Of a DNA stretch of 64,000 bases, positions 17,209-25,493 are shown piece by piece. A program made the position numbers and the translations under genes. The notes under the pieces are model-generated. The model was not told the origin of the DNA. It searched no databases and saw only the letters and a list, made by a program, of their open reading frames with translations. Source of the stretch: JACRLW01 sp046349595. GTDB taxonomy: Bacteria; Planctomycetota; UBA1135; UBA2386. The DNA lies in NCBI GenBank assembly GCA_046349595.1, contig JAXMCA010000001.1, positions 1,178,001 to 1,242,000 of the forward strand, given 5' to 3'. The stretch's first letter is position 1. Each line of letters starts with the position of its first letter.

Positions 17209-18459
17209 ATGGCCAGACGCGGAGACCGCATCACCTCTGTCCGGATCCGCGGGTTCCGTTCGCTCGCGGACGTGAATCTGGACCTGCAGGGTCTCTCCGT
17301 GCTGATCGGCGCGAACGGAGCGGGGAAGAGCGCAGTGATCGAGGCTTTCGAGTCCTTGCGGTACTTCGCGGGAGCGGGCGCGACCGTCCCGGAGTACTTC
17401 CGCGAGCACACTCGCCCGATCCGGTCGGGCTCCGGCTCGTTCGCATTCGAAGTCGAGATCGAGGGTGAGGCCCAGGCCCCGCGCTTGCGGTACGAACTCG
17501 AGGTCTATCAATCGGGCGACGGCAGCGTCGGGGTCGAGAAGGAGACGCTCGATGTGGGGCCGATCGGCGATGCGAAGGAGCCGCGGCGGTTGATCGACCG
17601 CACCCGCGGTCACGGCCGGGTGCTCGATCGAGCCAAAGGCAGGCTCGTCGAGGTCAATCGGGATTCGTCGTCGCTTCTCCTCGGACGTCTGGGTCACGCA
17701 CCCGCTCCGGCCTCGGAAACCGCGGTCGAACAAGTCGCCTTCCGTCGCGCTGCAGAGGCGCTGCGCAACATCGAAGTGCACGTCCCCTTCGAGGTCATGT
17801 CCGCCTGGGCGGCGCGGCGCACCGGACGGCGGTCGGCGAGTCGCGAGTCGAACATGCTGCAGCCCGCGTCGCGTCTCGAACTCCTCGCGGCCAATCTGGG
17901 CAACGTCTATCACGGCCTCAAGAACGACCACGGGGCCGCGCACTGGGCCGAGACCATGGAATACGTGCGCCAGGGCCTCGGTGGGGATGTCGACGACGTC
18001 GCCGCGAGTGCCGATGCATCAGGAGGCCAGCACGCGATCTCGGTGCGCTACCGGTCCTCGGGTGCGATTCCCGCAGCCGCGCTCTCCGACGGCACTCTGG
18101 CCTATCTCGCGTTCGTCGCTCTGCTCAGACTTCCCACCGAGAGGACCGTGCTCGCCTTCGACGAACCCGAACTGCACCTGCATCCAGCATTGCTGCTGCG
18201 GGTCATGAGCATGTTCGAATCGATCTCGCGCGACAGCCCGGTGGTGCTCGCGACCCACTCCGATCGCCTGCTCGACGCGCTGCTCGACCCTGCGGCCTCC
18301 GCAGTCCTCTGCGAGCTCGACGAATCGCGAGCCACGCGTCTGCTGCGTCCCGACCGCCAACTGCTCGGCAAATGGCTCACGGACTTCCGCGATCTCGGCG
18401 ATTTGCGATCCGCCGGGCTGCAATCGGCGGTGATGGAACCTCCCGGGCCGAAGGAATGA
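17209..18459 (+). CDS. AAA family ATPase (ABC/SMC-type, AAA_21-like)
   Basis: Cytosolic ATPase of 416 residues with the split head of SMC-like ATPases. Walker A is GANGAGKS (residues 34-41), the signature-like LSDGTLAYLAFVALL is followed by Walker B VLAFDEPELHLHP and the H-loop VVLATHSDRLLD. It belongs to the broad AAA_21/OLD-like group, many of which act in phage defence or DNA repair, often with a small partner protein encoded next door. The stop overlaps the partner start (ATGA). No nuclease domain is visible in this protein. Function remains inferred. Confidence 0.82.
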   Translation: MARRGDRITSVRIRGFRSLADVNLDLQGLSVLIGANGAGKSAVIEAFESLRYFAGAGATVPEYFREHTRPIRSGSGSFAFEVEIEGEAQAPRLRYELEVYQSGDGSVGVEKETLDVGPIGDAKEPRRLIDRTRGHGRVLDRAKGRLVEVNRDSSSLLLGRLGHAPAPASETAVEQVAFRRAAEALRNIEVHVPFEVMSAWAARRTGRRSASRESNMLQPASRLELLAANLGNVYHGLKNDHGAAHWAETMEYVRQGLGGDVDDVAASADASGGQHAISVRYRSSGAIPAAALSDGTLAYLAFVALLRLPTERTVLAFDEPELHLHPALLLRVMSMFESISRDSPVVLATHSDRLLDALLDPAASAVLCELDESRATRLLRPDRQLLGKWLTDFRDLGDLRSAGLQSAVMEPPGPKE

Positions 18460-19024
18460 CGAAGATCCTCGTGATCTACGAGGACGCGCGCGCCGCGGCG
18501 GGGGAGTTCGGGCCGCACGAACTGATCCTCGGCTGTGTCGGCGATGAGGTGGGCAAGCGCGTGCACGAACTCCGGCAGCACGTTCGCGGGATTCCCATGA
18601 ATGGTGTGCCCAAGGTGCTGGCCGCGCTGACCGACGCCGACCGTCTGCGCGGGCTCGCGCCCGGCGGGATCCCCATCCTCGCGCTGATCGACGCGGACCG
18701 GATCCGGAATCACATCCCTCAGGGGCTGCGTCGCGCCGCCGACCTCGAGGCGGCGTCAGGTCGCGCTTCTCGGAGCCCGAGCGGCTGACCGTGGTTCTCC
18801 TGGATCGCAATCTCGAGACAGTGATCGTCGCAATCGGTGACTGTGACGAGCGAGAGCGAGAGCTCGTCGAAGAAGCTCTCCGCAAGGACATCAACGCACG
18901 CGATCGGCTCCTCGGCAAGCTGGGCAACGACCCGGTTCGGCGACCCATCCGCGATTGCGTGCGCAAGGCGGTTCCGTCCTTCGATCGCGCTGTCGGAGTG
19001 GTGCGCGACGCACTTCGCTCGTGA
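18456..19024 (+). pseudogene. Frameshifted partner gene of the AAA ATPase
   Basis: The ATG at 18456 overlaps the ATPase stop and reads MTKILVIYEDARAAAGEFG, continuing to LEAAS near nt 18756. That frame then ends in ASRSPSG at 18788. The adjacent frame continues with protein-like sequence: RFSEPERLTVVLLDRNLE, then IGDCDERERELVEEALRKD, ending at 19024. Together they would give a protein of about 189 residues. The switch lies between about 18740 and 18765 and corresponds to one missing base or a -1 shift; there is no slippery heptamer. I do not recognise the family; ATPase-small-protein pairs of this kind are common in defence islands. Confidence 0.6.
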
Positions 19025-19071
19025 CGCGCGCCGCGGCGATCCCGGCGCGGGTCGAGACCTCGACCCACCGC

Positions 19072-20328
19072 TCAGCGCGCGCTGCTCGGGCGGATCAGTC
19101 CCTGGGCGAACGCGATCTCCGCGATCTCACGTCCGATCTCGAGCGAGGCCGTCGCCGCCGGTGAGGGCGCGTTGAGCACATGCAGACGGCGCTCGCCCTC
19201 GATCACCAGGAAGTCGTCGACGAGCGAGCCGTCGCGTTGCAGCGCCTGTGCGCGCACGCCGGCACCGGCGGGCAGCAAGTCGCCGGCGCTCACCGCGGGT
19301 CCCAGGCGTGCCAACGCGCGCGCGAAGGCCGCGCGGCTGAGCGAGCGCCACATCTCGCCGACGCCGGTGATGAAGTGACGACGCGCGAGGCGCCAGAAGC
19401 CGGGGAAGGTCGCCGTCGCCAGCGTGTCGCGCAGCGAGAAGGAACTGCGGCGGTAGCCGTCGCGGCGGAAGGCGAGCACCGCGTTCGGTCCGCATTCGAC
19501 GCCGCCGCCGACCATGCGCGTGAAGTGCACGCCGAGGAAGGGGAAGCGTGGGTCGGGCACCGGGTAGATCAGGCCGCGCACGAGGTGTTCGCGGTCGTCC
19601 CGCAGGCGGTGGTACTCGCCGCGGAAGGGCACGATGCGCACCGCGGGCCGCACGCCGTCGACGCGATGCGCAACGCGGTCGGACCACAGACCGGCACAGG
19701 TCACGAGGCTGCGCGCGCGGAGTCGCCCCTTCGTGGTGTCGAGCGACCAGCAGTCGCCGTCGTCGAGGGCGGCGCGCAGCGCAGTGCCGAGCATCAGTTC
19801 GCCACCGCGCTCCCGCACGTCGCCGGCGAGGGATTCCGCCACCTTGCCGTAGTCGACGATCGCCGCGCCCGGCACGTGGAGTGCCGCGACGCCGCGCGCA
19901 TGCGGTTCGATGGCGCGCAGTCGATCGGGATCGAGGCGTGCGAGGCCGGCGACACCGTTCGCCGTTCCGCGTCGCTCCAGTTCCTGCAGGCGCGGTAGCT
20001 CCGTCTCGTCGACGGCGACGACCACCTTGCCGACCACCTGCAGCGGCAGATCGCGCTCGCGGCAGTAGGCCATCATCCGTGCGGCGCCGGCGACGCAGGT
20101 GCGCGCCTTGCGTGAACCCGGCTTGTAGTAGAGACCCGAGTGCACGACGCCGCTGTTGTGTCCGGTCTGGTGCCGTGCGACGCCGTCCTCCTTCTCGAGG
20201 ACTAGCAGGCGGATGCCGGGTGCCGCGGTCTGCAGCGCGGTCGCGGTCGCCAGGCCGACGATCCCGCCGCCGACGATCGCCAGGTCGAAGGTCGAGTCGG
20301 CGCGGGCGCCGCTGCGCGCGTTCGTCAT
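19072..20328 (-). CDS. lhgO: L-2-hydroxyglutarate oxidase/dehydrogenase
   Basis: FAD enzyme of 418 residues that oxidises L-2-hydroxyglutarate to 2-oxoglutarate, passing electrons to oxygen or the quinone pool. The FAD dinucleotide motif is LAIVGGGIVGLATATAL, followed by LEKEDGVARHQTGHNSGVVH, which is highly characteristic of LhgO; SGLYYKPGSRKA and a C-terminal LNAPSPAATASLEIG confirm it. The ATG at 20328 follows a CAGAAT hexamer by eight bases. It is divergent from mqnB. It removes a side product of central metabolism. Confidence 0.92.
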   Translation of the reverse strand: MTNARSGARADSTFDLAIVGGGIVGLATATALQTAAPGIRLLVLEKEDGVARHQTGHNSGVVHSGLYYKPGSRKARTCVAGAARMMAYCRERDLPLQVVGKVVVAVDETELPRLQELERRGTANGVAGLARLDPDRLRAIEPHARGVAALHVPGAAIVDYGKVAESLAGDVRERGGELMLGTALRAALDDGDCWSLDTTKGRLRARSLVTCAGLWSDRVAHRVDGVRPAVRIVPFRGEYHRLRDDREHLVRGLIYPVPDPRFPFLGVHFTRMVGGGVECGPNAVLAFRRDGYRRSSFSLRDTLATATFPGFWRLARRHFITGVGEMWRSLSRAAFARALARLGPAVSAGDLLPAGAGVRAQALQRDGSLVDDFLVIEGERRLHVLNAPSPAATASLEIGREIAEIAFAQGLIRPSSAR

Positions 20329-20491
20329 CCGCGGGGATTCTGGTCGACATCCAAGGTCGCGTCGAGAAGTGCTTTCCTGCGCTGCCTCCGCTCGCTTCAC
20401 TCATCGCCCACGGCCTGGGCCTCTTGGCCTCCCGAGCCGTCGCGTGATGCGACGCGTCTTCGGCCCACGGCCCATTCGAAGAAGCGACGGC

Positions 20492-21142
20492 ATGGGTGAG
20501 ATCCTCTTGGCGTGTGCGGATCCGCGTGAAGGCGGCGCGATGGAGACCTTGTGCGGGCGCAGGCCCTTCGTGCTCGGCGTGGGGAAGGCGGCCGCTGCCT
20601 GCAGCGTCACGAGCCGGCTCGCGCGCCACGACGTCGGCGCCGTGCTGCTGTTCGGCGTCGCCGGCGCCTACCCGGCGGTCGATGGTCCGCCGCTGCAGGT
20701 GCTCGACCTCGCGCTGGTCGCCGAGCAGGTGTTCGGCGACGAAGGCGTGGCGACTCCCTCGGGCTTCCTCGGTGTGGGAGAGCTCGGGCTCGCCAGTGAA
20801 CTGCCGCTGCGCAACGACCCGGCGCTTCTCGATCGCGCCGCAGCGGGCCTCTCCTCCACGCGTCGAGTCCGCTGCGCGACGGTCAGCACCTGCAGCGGCA
20901 TCGACGCTCTCGCGCTCGAACGCGCGAAGCGCACCGAAGCCGCGATCGAGACCATGGAGAGCGCTGCGGTCGCCCTCGCCTGCCGACGCTACGCTGTCCC
21001 GCTCCTCGAGGTGCGCTGCATCTCCAACCGCACCGGCGACCGCGACCGCGCCGGTTTCGAGTTGATGCGGGCCTGCCTGCGTGCGCAGGAGGCCGCCGCG
21101 CAGCTCTTCGCCGCACTCCCGGAATGGCTCACGCCACGCTGA
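20492..21142 (+). CDS. mqnB: Futalosine hydrolase
   Basis: Nucleosidase-fold enzyme of 216 residues that cleaves futalosine to hypoxanthine and dehypoxanthine futalosine in the alternative menaquinone pathway. Family features: ILLACADPREGGAM near the start, LLFGVAGAYP, the conserved region around LALVAEQVFGDEGV and the C-terminal METMESAAVALAC with RCISNRTGDR. ATG 20492 fits the family N-terminus better than upstream ATGs. It overlaps mqnD by 19 bases, which supports the pathway call. Confidence 0.9.
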   Translation: MGEILLACADPREGGAMETLCGRRPFVLGVGKAAAACSVTSRLARHDVGAVLLFGVAGAYPAVDGPPLQVLDLALVAEQVFGDEGVATPSGFLGVGELGLASELPLRNDPALLDRAAAGLSSTRRVRCATVSTCSGIDALALERAKRTEAAIETMESAAVALACRRYAVPLLEVRCISNRTGDRDRAGFELMRACLRAQEAAAQLFAALPEWLTPR

Positions 21143-21981
21143 AGCTCGGCTTCTCGCCCTGCCCGAACGACACCTTCATGTTCCACGCGCTCGTGCACGG
21201 GCTCGTGACGGTGCCGGGCGTGTCCTTCGAGCCGGTGCTGTGTGACATCGAGGAGCTCAATCGACGCGCGTTGTCGGAGGACGGCGCCACGCGCCTGCCC
21301 CTGACCAAGATGAGTGCAGCGACCTTGGCGCTGTGCGCCGACCGTTACGTCGCGCTGTCCAGCGGCGCCGCGCTGGGTCGTGGGGTCGGGCCGCTGGTGG
21401 TGGTCCGCGCCGGGGATCGCCGTCGAGGTCTCGAGGATCTCGCCGGTGCGCGGGTTGCGATCCCCGGACGGCACACCACGGCGAACCTGCTGCTCTCGGT
21501 GCTCGTGCCGCGCGCTCCGACCACCGTCGAGATGCGCTTCGACCTCGTGATGGAGGCCGTCGCGAGCGGAGCCGTCGACGCGGGCGTGGTGATCCACGAG
21601 AGCCGCTTCACCTACACCGCGCACGGCCTGGCGTGTCTCGCCGATCTCGGCGTCCTGTGGGAGCAGCGCAGCGGCCTGCCGCTCGCGCTCGGCGTGATCG
21701 CGGCCGACCGTGGGCTGCCCTCGGAACTGCGACGGAACCTCGCGCGCGGCATCGCGGACTCGGTTCGCCATGCCTTCGCGCAGCCGTCGGCCTCGCGCGA
21801 CTACGTGCGCGCGCACGCGCAGGAGATGGCGGAGGACGTCTGCGCGCGCCACATCGCGCTCTACGTCAACGAGTTCAGCGTCGGACTCGGCGACGAGGGC
21901 CGCCGCGCGCTGCGCGAACTGGTCGCGCGCGCGCGGGAGCGTGGCTTCGCGCCCCTCGGTCCCGATCCGCTCGGCGACTGA
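21124..21981 (+). CDS. mqnD: 1,4-dihydroxy-6-naphthoate synthase
   Basis: Periplasmic-binding-protein-like enzyme of 285 residues that converts cyclic dehypoxanthine futalosine to 1,4-dihydroxy-6-naphthoate, a menaquinone precursor. Diagnostic motifs are LGFSPCPNDTFMFHALVHG at the N-terminus, LPLTKMSAATLAL, and VIHESRFTY (catalytic-site histidine). The C-terminal QEMAEDVCARHIALYVNEFS is also typical. It forms a two-gene unit with mqnB; mqnA, mqnC and mqnE are not in the window. Confidence 0.95.
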   Translation: MAHATLKLGFSPCPNDTFMFHALVHGLVTVPGVSFEPVLCDIEELNRRALSEDGATRLPLTKMSAATLALCADRYVALSSGAALGRGVGPLVVVRAGDRRRGLEDLAGARVAIPGRHTTANLLLSVLVPRAPTTVEMRFDLVMEAVASGAVDAGVVIHESRFTYTAHGLACLADLGVLWEQRSGLPLALGVIAADRGLPSELRRNLARGIADSVRHAFAQPSASRDYVRAHAQEMAEDVCARHIALYVNEFSVGLGDEGRRALRELVARARERGFAPLGPDPLGD

Positions 21982-21993
21982 GGCCCGCGCCGC

Positions 21994-23331
21994 TCACTTC
22001 TTCGGCAGTCCGAGCTTCGCGCGGAAGGAGTCCGGGTCGGCGTCGAACTTGGCCTTGCACTTGGTGCAGCAGAAGGCGACGCGCTTGCCGTCGATCTCGG
22101 AGAACACCGCGGCGTCGACGTCCTTGTCGGAGACCGGGCACTTGGCGTTGATCGCGGCGACCGCGGCCTGACCGAGTCCGAGCTTCTCGCGGAAGGCGTT
22201 GGGGTCGGCGTCGAACTTCGCCTTGCACTTCTCGCAGCAGAAGGCGACGGTCTTGCCGTCGAGAAGCGAGGTGAACTTCGGATCGACGTCCTTGTCGGAC
22301 ACCGGGCACTTGGTGTTGATCACCGCCTTCGCGGCCTCGGCCTCCGCCTTGGCCTGTGCCGCGGCGGCGAGCATCTGCTCCGCCTCCTTGCCGAGATCGA
22401 TGCGCGTGCCGGGGAGCTGCTGGGCGAGCTGCGTCGCGCCGGCTTCGGTCGCCGCGCTCTGCCAGAGGAAGAGCTTCTCGATGCGCTTCAGGCCGGCGAG
22501 CGACGGCAGGCCCGCGTCGCTGACCTTGGTGCCGTAGAGGTTGAGATACTCGAGGTCCGACAGCCCGGAGAGCGCTGCGAGGCCCGCGTCACCGACCGCG
22601 GTGTTGGCGAGGTTGAGACGGCGCAGGTGCGGGAAGCGCTTCAGGCGTGCGAGACCGGCGTCGGTCACCTTGGTGCGCGACAGGTTCAGCCAGACCAGGG
22701 TCGGCTCGAGACCGTCGAGCGCGGCCAGGGCGGCATCGTCGATCTTGTCGCCCTGCAGCGAGAAGTTGACGTCGACCGCCAGGGTGTTCGCCGCGATGCG
22801 CTGGGCCAGCGCGCCGGTGGCACGAACCGCTTCGAGAGCCTTGCCCTCGGCGACCTTCTGCGCGTCGTCGAGCGCCGGCAGTTCGATGTTCTCCCGCGAA
22901 CGACGGTGCGCCTCGCGCTCCTCGATCGCCTTGTCGCCGGCATCGGGCCAGTCGGCGCCCTCCTCGATCCAGCGCTGCAGCAGCGCGATCTGCTCGGCGT
23001 TGAGCTTCTCGCCCTCGTTGGGCATCACGTCCGGGTCGTCGGCGGGCAGCTTGACGCGGACCAGCGCCTCGCTGTCGTCGGGCTTGCCGGGGACGAACGA
23101 GCCCTTGTCCTCGTCGAAGGCGAAGCGCCGCAGGTCGAGGCGCAGCTTGCCCTTCTGCTTGTCCGGCCCGTGGCACTTCACGCAGTGGTCGCGCAGCAGG
23201 GGTCGGATCTGCTTCTCGAAGTCGACCTTCTGCGCGGCCGTGCCCGGATCCTGGGGGGCGGGGGAGGCGGACAGGAGCGCGCCCAGCGCGAGCAGTGCGG
23301 AGAGTGCCATGGCGGGGAGGGATGATCCCAT
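21994..23331 (-). CDS. Secreted planctomycete-type cytochrome c with LRRs and two C-terminal Cys motifs
   Basis: Exported protein of 445 residues with an unusual domain string. After a signal peptide comes a PSCyt1-type c-haem domain: the haem motif CVKCH is at residues 50-54, preceded by QIRPLLRDH and followed by KQKGKLRLDL. Then come four or five leucine-rich repeats (LVWLNLSRTKVTDAGLARL, LRRLNLANTAVGDAGLAAL, LEYLNLYGTKVSDAGL). The C-terminus has two near-identical repeats, each CPVSDKDVD then a FCCxKCKAKFDADP block, resembling YHS/TRASH metal-binding modules. It probably sits in the periplasm and may combine redox and metal binding. Confidence 0.85.
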   Translation of the reverse strand: MGSSLPAMALSALLALGALLSASPAPQDPGTAAQKVDFEKQIRPLLRDHCVKCHGPDKQKGKLRLDLRRFAFDEDKGSFVPGKPDDSEALVRVKLPADDPDVMPNEGEKLNAEQIALLQRWIEEGADWPDAGDKAIEEREAHRRSRENIELPALDDAQKVAEGKALEAVRATGALAQRIAANTLAVDVNFSLQGDKIDDAALAALDGLEPTLVWLNLSRTKVTDAGLARLKRFPHLRRLNLANTAVGDAGLAALSGLSDLEYLNLYGTKVSDAGLPSLAGLKRIEKLFLWQSAATEAGATQLAQQLPGTRIDLGKEAEQMLAAAAQAKAEAEAAKAVINTKCPVSDKDVDPKFTSLLDGKTVAFCCEKCKAKFDADPNAFREKLGLGQAAVAAINAKCPVSDKDVDAAVFSEIDGKRVAFCCTKCKAKFDADPDSFRAKLGLPKK

Positions 23332-23374
23332 GCCGGCGCGATGGCGTCCATCGCGCGCCCCGACCGGATCGCGA

Positions 23375-24892
23375 TCAGCGCGCGCCGAACACGCGCACCG
23401 TGAAGCCCAGCTCCTGCGACAGCGCGACCATCTCGCCGAAGACGTCGCCGTACGCCACGGCGACATGATTCGACATGTAGTGCGCCATCAGCGTGTCGCG
23501 GGAGACACCCATGTCGGCGGCCATGAAGGGCCACTCGCGCGTGGTGCCGTTCCACCAGGCGTCGCGGACCGCGGGCGGCAGCTTCACGACCTCGCCGCGT
23601 CCGACGTCCATCCACAGGCGGTCGCCGCTGCTCCAGGCGCGCGCCCAGGTCATCGCGCCGGGCAGGCTCTCGCCGGCGAGCGACCCGCCCGGGGTCGGGA
23701 AGTACAGCTTCGGCTGGCGGTAGCTGTGTGCGCCGTTCAGCGTCGACGGGTCGTGATTGAAGGCGTACGCGCCGCAGGAGCCGGAGTTGAGCAGCACCCA
23801 GAGGAAGCGGCCCTCGTGCTCCGCACCCCAGCGCACGTCGTGGAACATCACCGCCTGGTGGAGGCCCTTGTCCTTCAGCAGGCGCTTGAGCATCTCCATC
23901 GGCACGGCGTTGCCCTGGTCGGCCTCGGTCGCGCAGGCGATGGTGTCGCCGTTGCTCTCCGGTCGACAGGCCGAATTGAACAGGCCCTCGCTGAGATCCG
24001 ACGGCGGTCGCAGCGGGATCATCCCGAGCTGGTACTGCCAGCCCAGGCAGTCGGCCTTGAACTCGTCGACCATGTCCTTCACGACCAGGTAGTCGCGCAG
24101 CTGCTCGCGCGAGCTGTCGGGGGTGAAGTCGTCCGCACCGTTCTCGCCCCAGTGGAAGCGGATGCCCTTCTGCTTCACGAAGTCGAAGGCGGCATCGATG
24201 CGCCTGGCGGCGACATCACGTCCGCGTGCGACGATCCAGCACTGGTCGATCTTGTGCTCGGCGAAGCCGTGGCGCGCGAGCAGGCGCGGACCGAAGTAGC
24301 CGTTGATCATCCCCATCGAGGTGTCGCCGAGCATCAGCAGCAGGGCTCGGCGGTCCTTGAACTGCTTCGCGATGCGGCGTGCACGCGCGGCGGCGTCGGA
24401 GGAGATGGTGGCGTGGGACGAGATCTCTCCGTCGTCCCAGGCGATGCGTCCGGTGCGGCAGAAGGACTCCAGGCGCTGCATGAAGGCGTCGTCCCGGGTC
24501 CAGTCGGCGGCGTCGGTCCACACGCGCGAATGCGCGCGGTCGAGCATGCGCAGGCAGGCGCCGGTGTTGAGCAGTCCGACCAGCCCCGGCCAGCGGCCGG
24601 AGAAGTTGCTCGCCAGCAGCAGGGGGTTGTCCTTGCCGACCACGCCGTCGGTGGTGTGCGGGCCGTAGAACCAGTGCACGCAGATGCCGACCATCGGGTC
24701 CTGCACGGGTCCGAGCTTCTCGATTGCCTCGTGCGGCTTGCTCAGGAAACCGGGCACGCGGTACGGCGCGCAGCCCAGCGCGCGCAGCGCCGCTTCCATC
24801 TGCTGCGTCGCCTGCTCCATGTTGGGCTCGGCGAGTTGGTTCGGAATCGCCCGCGCGTCGCCGGGCCAGAACAACGCGATCTTCTGCGCCAT
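23375..24892 (-). CDS. L-fucose/L-arabinose isomerase-like protein
   Basis: Soluble protein of 505 residues that resembles the fucose-isomerase-like family of ketol isomerases. Supporting segments are ALFWPGDARAIPNQLAEPNM at the N-terminus, DPMVGICVHWFYGPH, ALLLMLGDTSMGMINGYFGP in the middle domain, ADCLGWQYQLGMIPLRPPSD and the C-terminal YMSNHVAVAYGDVFGEM. Substrate is unknown; related proteins interconvert aldoses and ketoses using Mn2+. It is convergent with nothing nearby and divergent from the thioesterase gene by 60 bases. Confidence 0.78.
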   Translation of the reverse strand: MAQKIALFWPGDARAIPNQLAEPNMEQATQQMEAALRALGCAPYRVPGFLSKPHEAIEKLGPVQDPMVGICVHWFYGPHTTDGVVGKDNPLLLASNFSGRWPGLVGLLNTGACLRMLDRAHSRVWTDAADWTRDDAFMQRLESFCRTGRIAWDDGEISSHATISSDAAARARRIAKQFKDRRALLLMLGDTSMGMINGYFGPRLLARHGFAEHKIDQCWIVARGRDVAARRIDAAFDFVKQKGIRFHWGENGADDFTPDSSREQLRDYLVVKDMVDEFKADCLGWQYQLGMIPLRPPSDLSEGLFNSACRPESNGDTIACATEADQGNAVPMEMLKRLLKDKGLHQAVMFHDVRWGAEHEGRFLWVLLNSGSCGAYAFNHDPSTLNGAHSYRQPKLYFPTPGGSLAGESLPGAMTWARAWSSGDRLWMDVGRGEVVKLPPAVRDAWWNGTTREWPFMAADMGVSRDTLMAHYMSNHVAVAYGDVFGEMVALSQELGFTVRVFGAR

Positions 24893-24938
24893 GGACGCGA
24901 TCAGACGGCGCGGGCGGCCGCCGTGCAACGGCAGCCGC

Positions 24939-24944
24939 TACGCT
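24939..24944 (+). promoter_or_regulatory. Possible -10 box giving a leaderless transcript
   Basis: TACGCT ends eight bases before the ATG at 24953, so transcription would start at about the start codon. No -35 is evident. Confidence 0.35.
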
Positions 24945-24952
24945 GCGCGCCG

Positions 24953-25450
24953 ATGGTGTTCCGCAAGTCCTACCGCTACCGCTTCGGCGACATCGACGAC
25001 GCCGGTATCGCCTACTACCCACGCCTGCTGCACTACTTCCACTGCGCGATGGAGGACTGGTGGGCCGACGGGCTCGGCAAGAGCTACCGCGACGTGATGT
25101 ACGAGGAGCACTTCGGACTGCCCGCGGTGAAGCTCGAAGCCGAGTTCTACGAGCCGATCCGCTACGGCGACGAGCCGGTGGTGCACATCGGCGTACTGCG
25201 GATCGGCACCACCTCGGTCGAACTCGGCTTCTGGATGACCCGCGGCGACGACCCGCGCCGCGCGGCCTGCCGGGCGCGGATCGTGACCGCCGGCGTCGAC
25301 ATGCGCAGCTTCGCGCCGAAGCCCGTGCCCGAGCACTGGCGCGCCGCATTGGCACGCTATGCCCTGGCCGAGGCCGACTTCCCCGGCCGTCCCGGCAAGG
25401 AGGAGAGGCCCGATCCGGGACCGTCGCGGCCGGCCGGAATGCAGCCCTGA
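24953..25450 (+). CDS. Hotdog-fold acyl-CoA thioesterase
   Basis: Thioesterase of the 4-hydroxybenzoyl-CoA thioesterase/YbgC type, 165 residues. The conserved opening RYRFGDIDDAGIAYYPRLLH contains the catalytic aspartate region (D-x-D-x-x-G), followed by HYFHCAMEDWW, the helix of the hotdog fold, and YEPIRYGDEPVVHIGV. It would hydrolyse an acyl-CoA or aromatic-CoA thioester in the cytosol. The C-terminal 20 residues are charged and Pro-rich. No pathway partner is adjacent. Confidence 0.85.
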   Translation: MVFRKSYRYRFGDIDDAGIAYYPRLLHYFHCAMEDWWADGLGKSYRDVMYEEHFGLPAVKLEAEFYEPIRYGDEPVVHIGVLRIGTTSVELGFWMTRGDDPRRAACRARIVTAGVDMRSFAPKPVPEHWRAALARYALAEADFPGRPGKEERPDPGPSRPAGMQP

Positions 25451-25493
25451 CCGGCGTGGCGCCGCGAGGTATGCTTCCGCGCCCGGTGGCGCA

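Noticed and set aside
18740..18765. Programmed -1 frameshifting in the ATPase partner gene
   Set aside because: No X-XXY-YYZ slippery heptamer and no obvious stimulatory hairpin; an indel is simpler.
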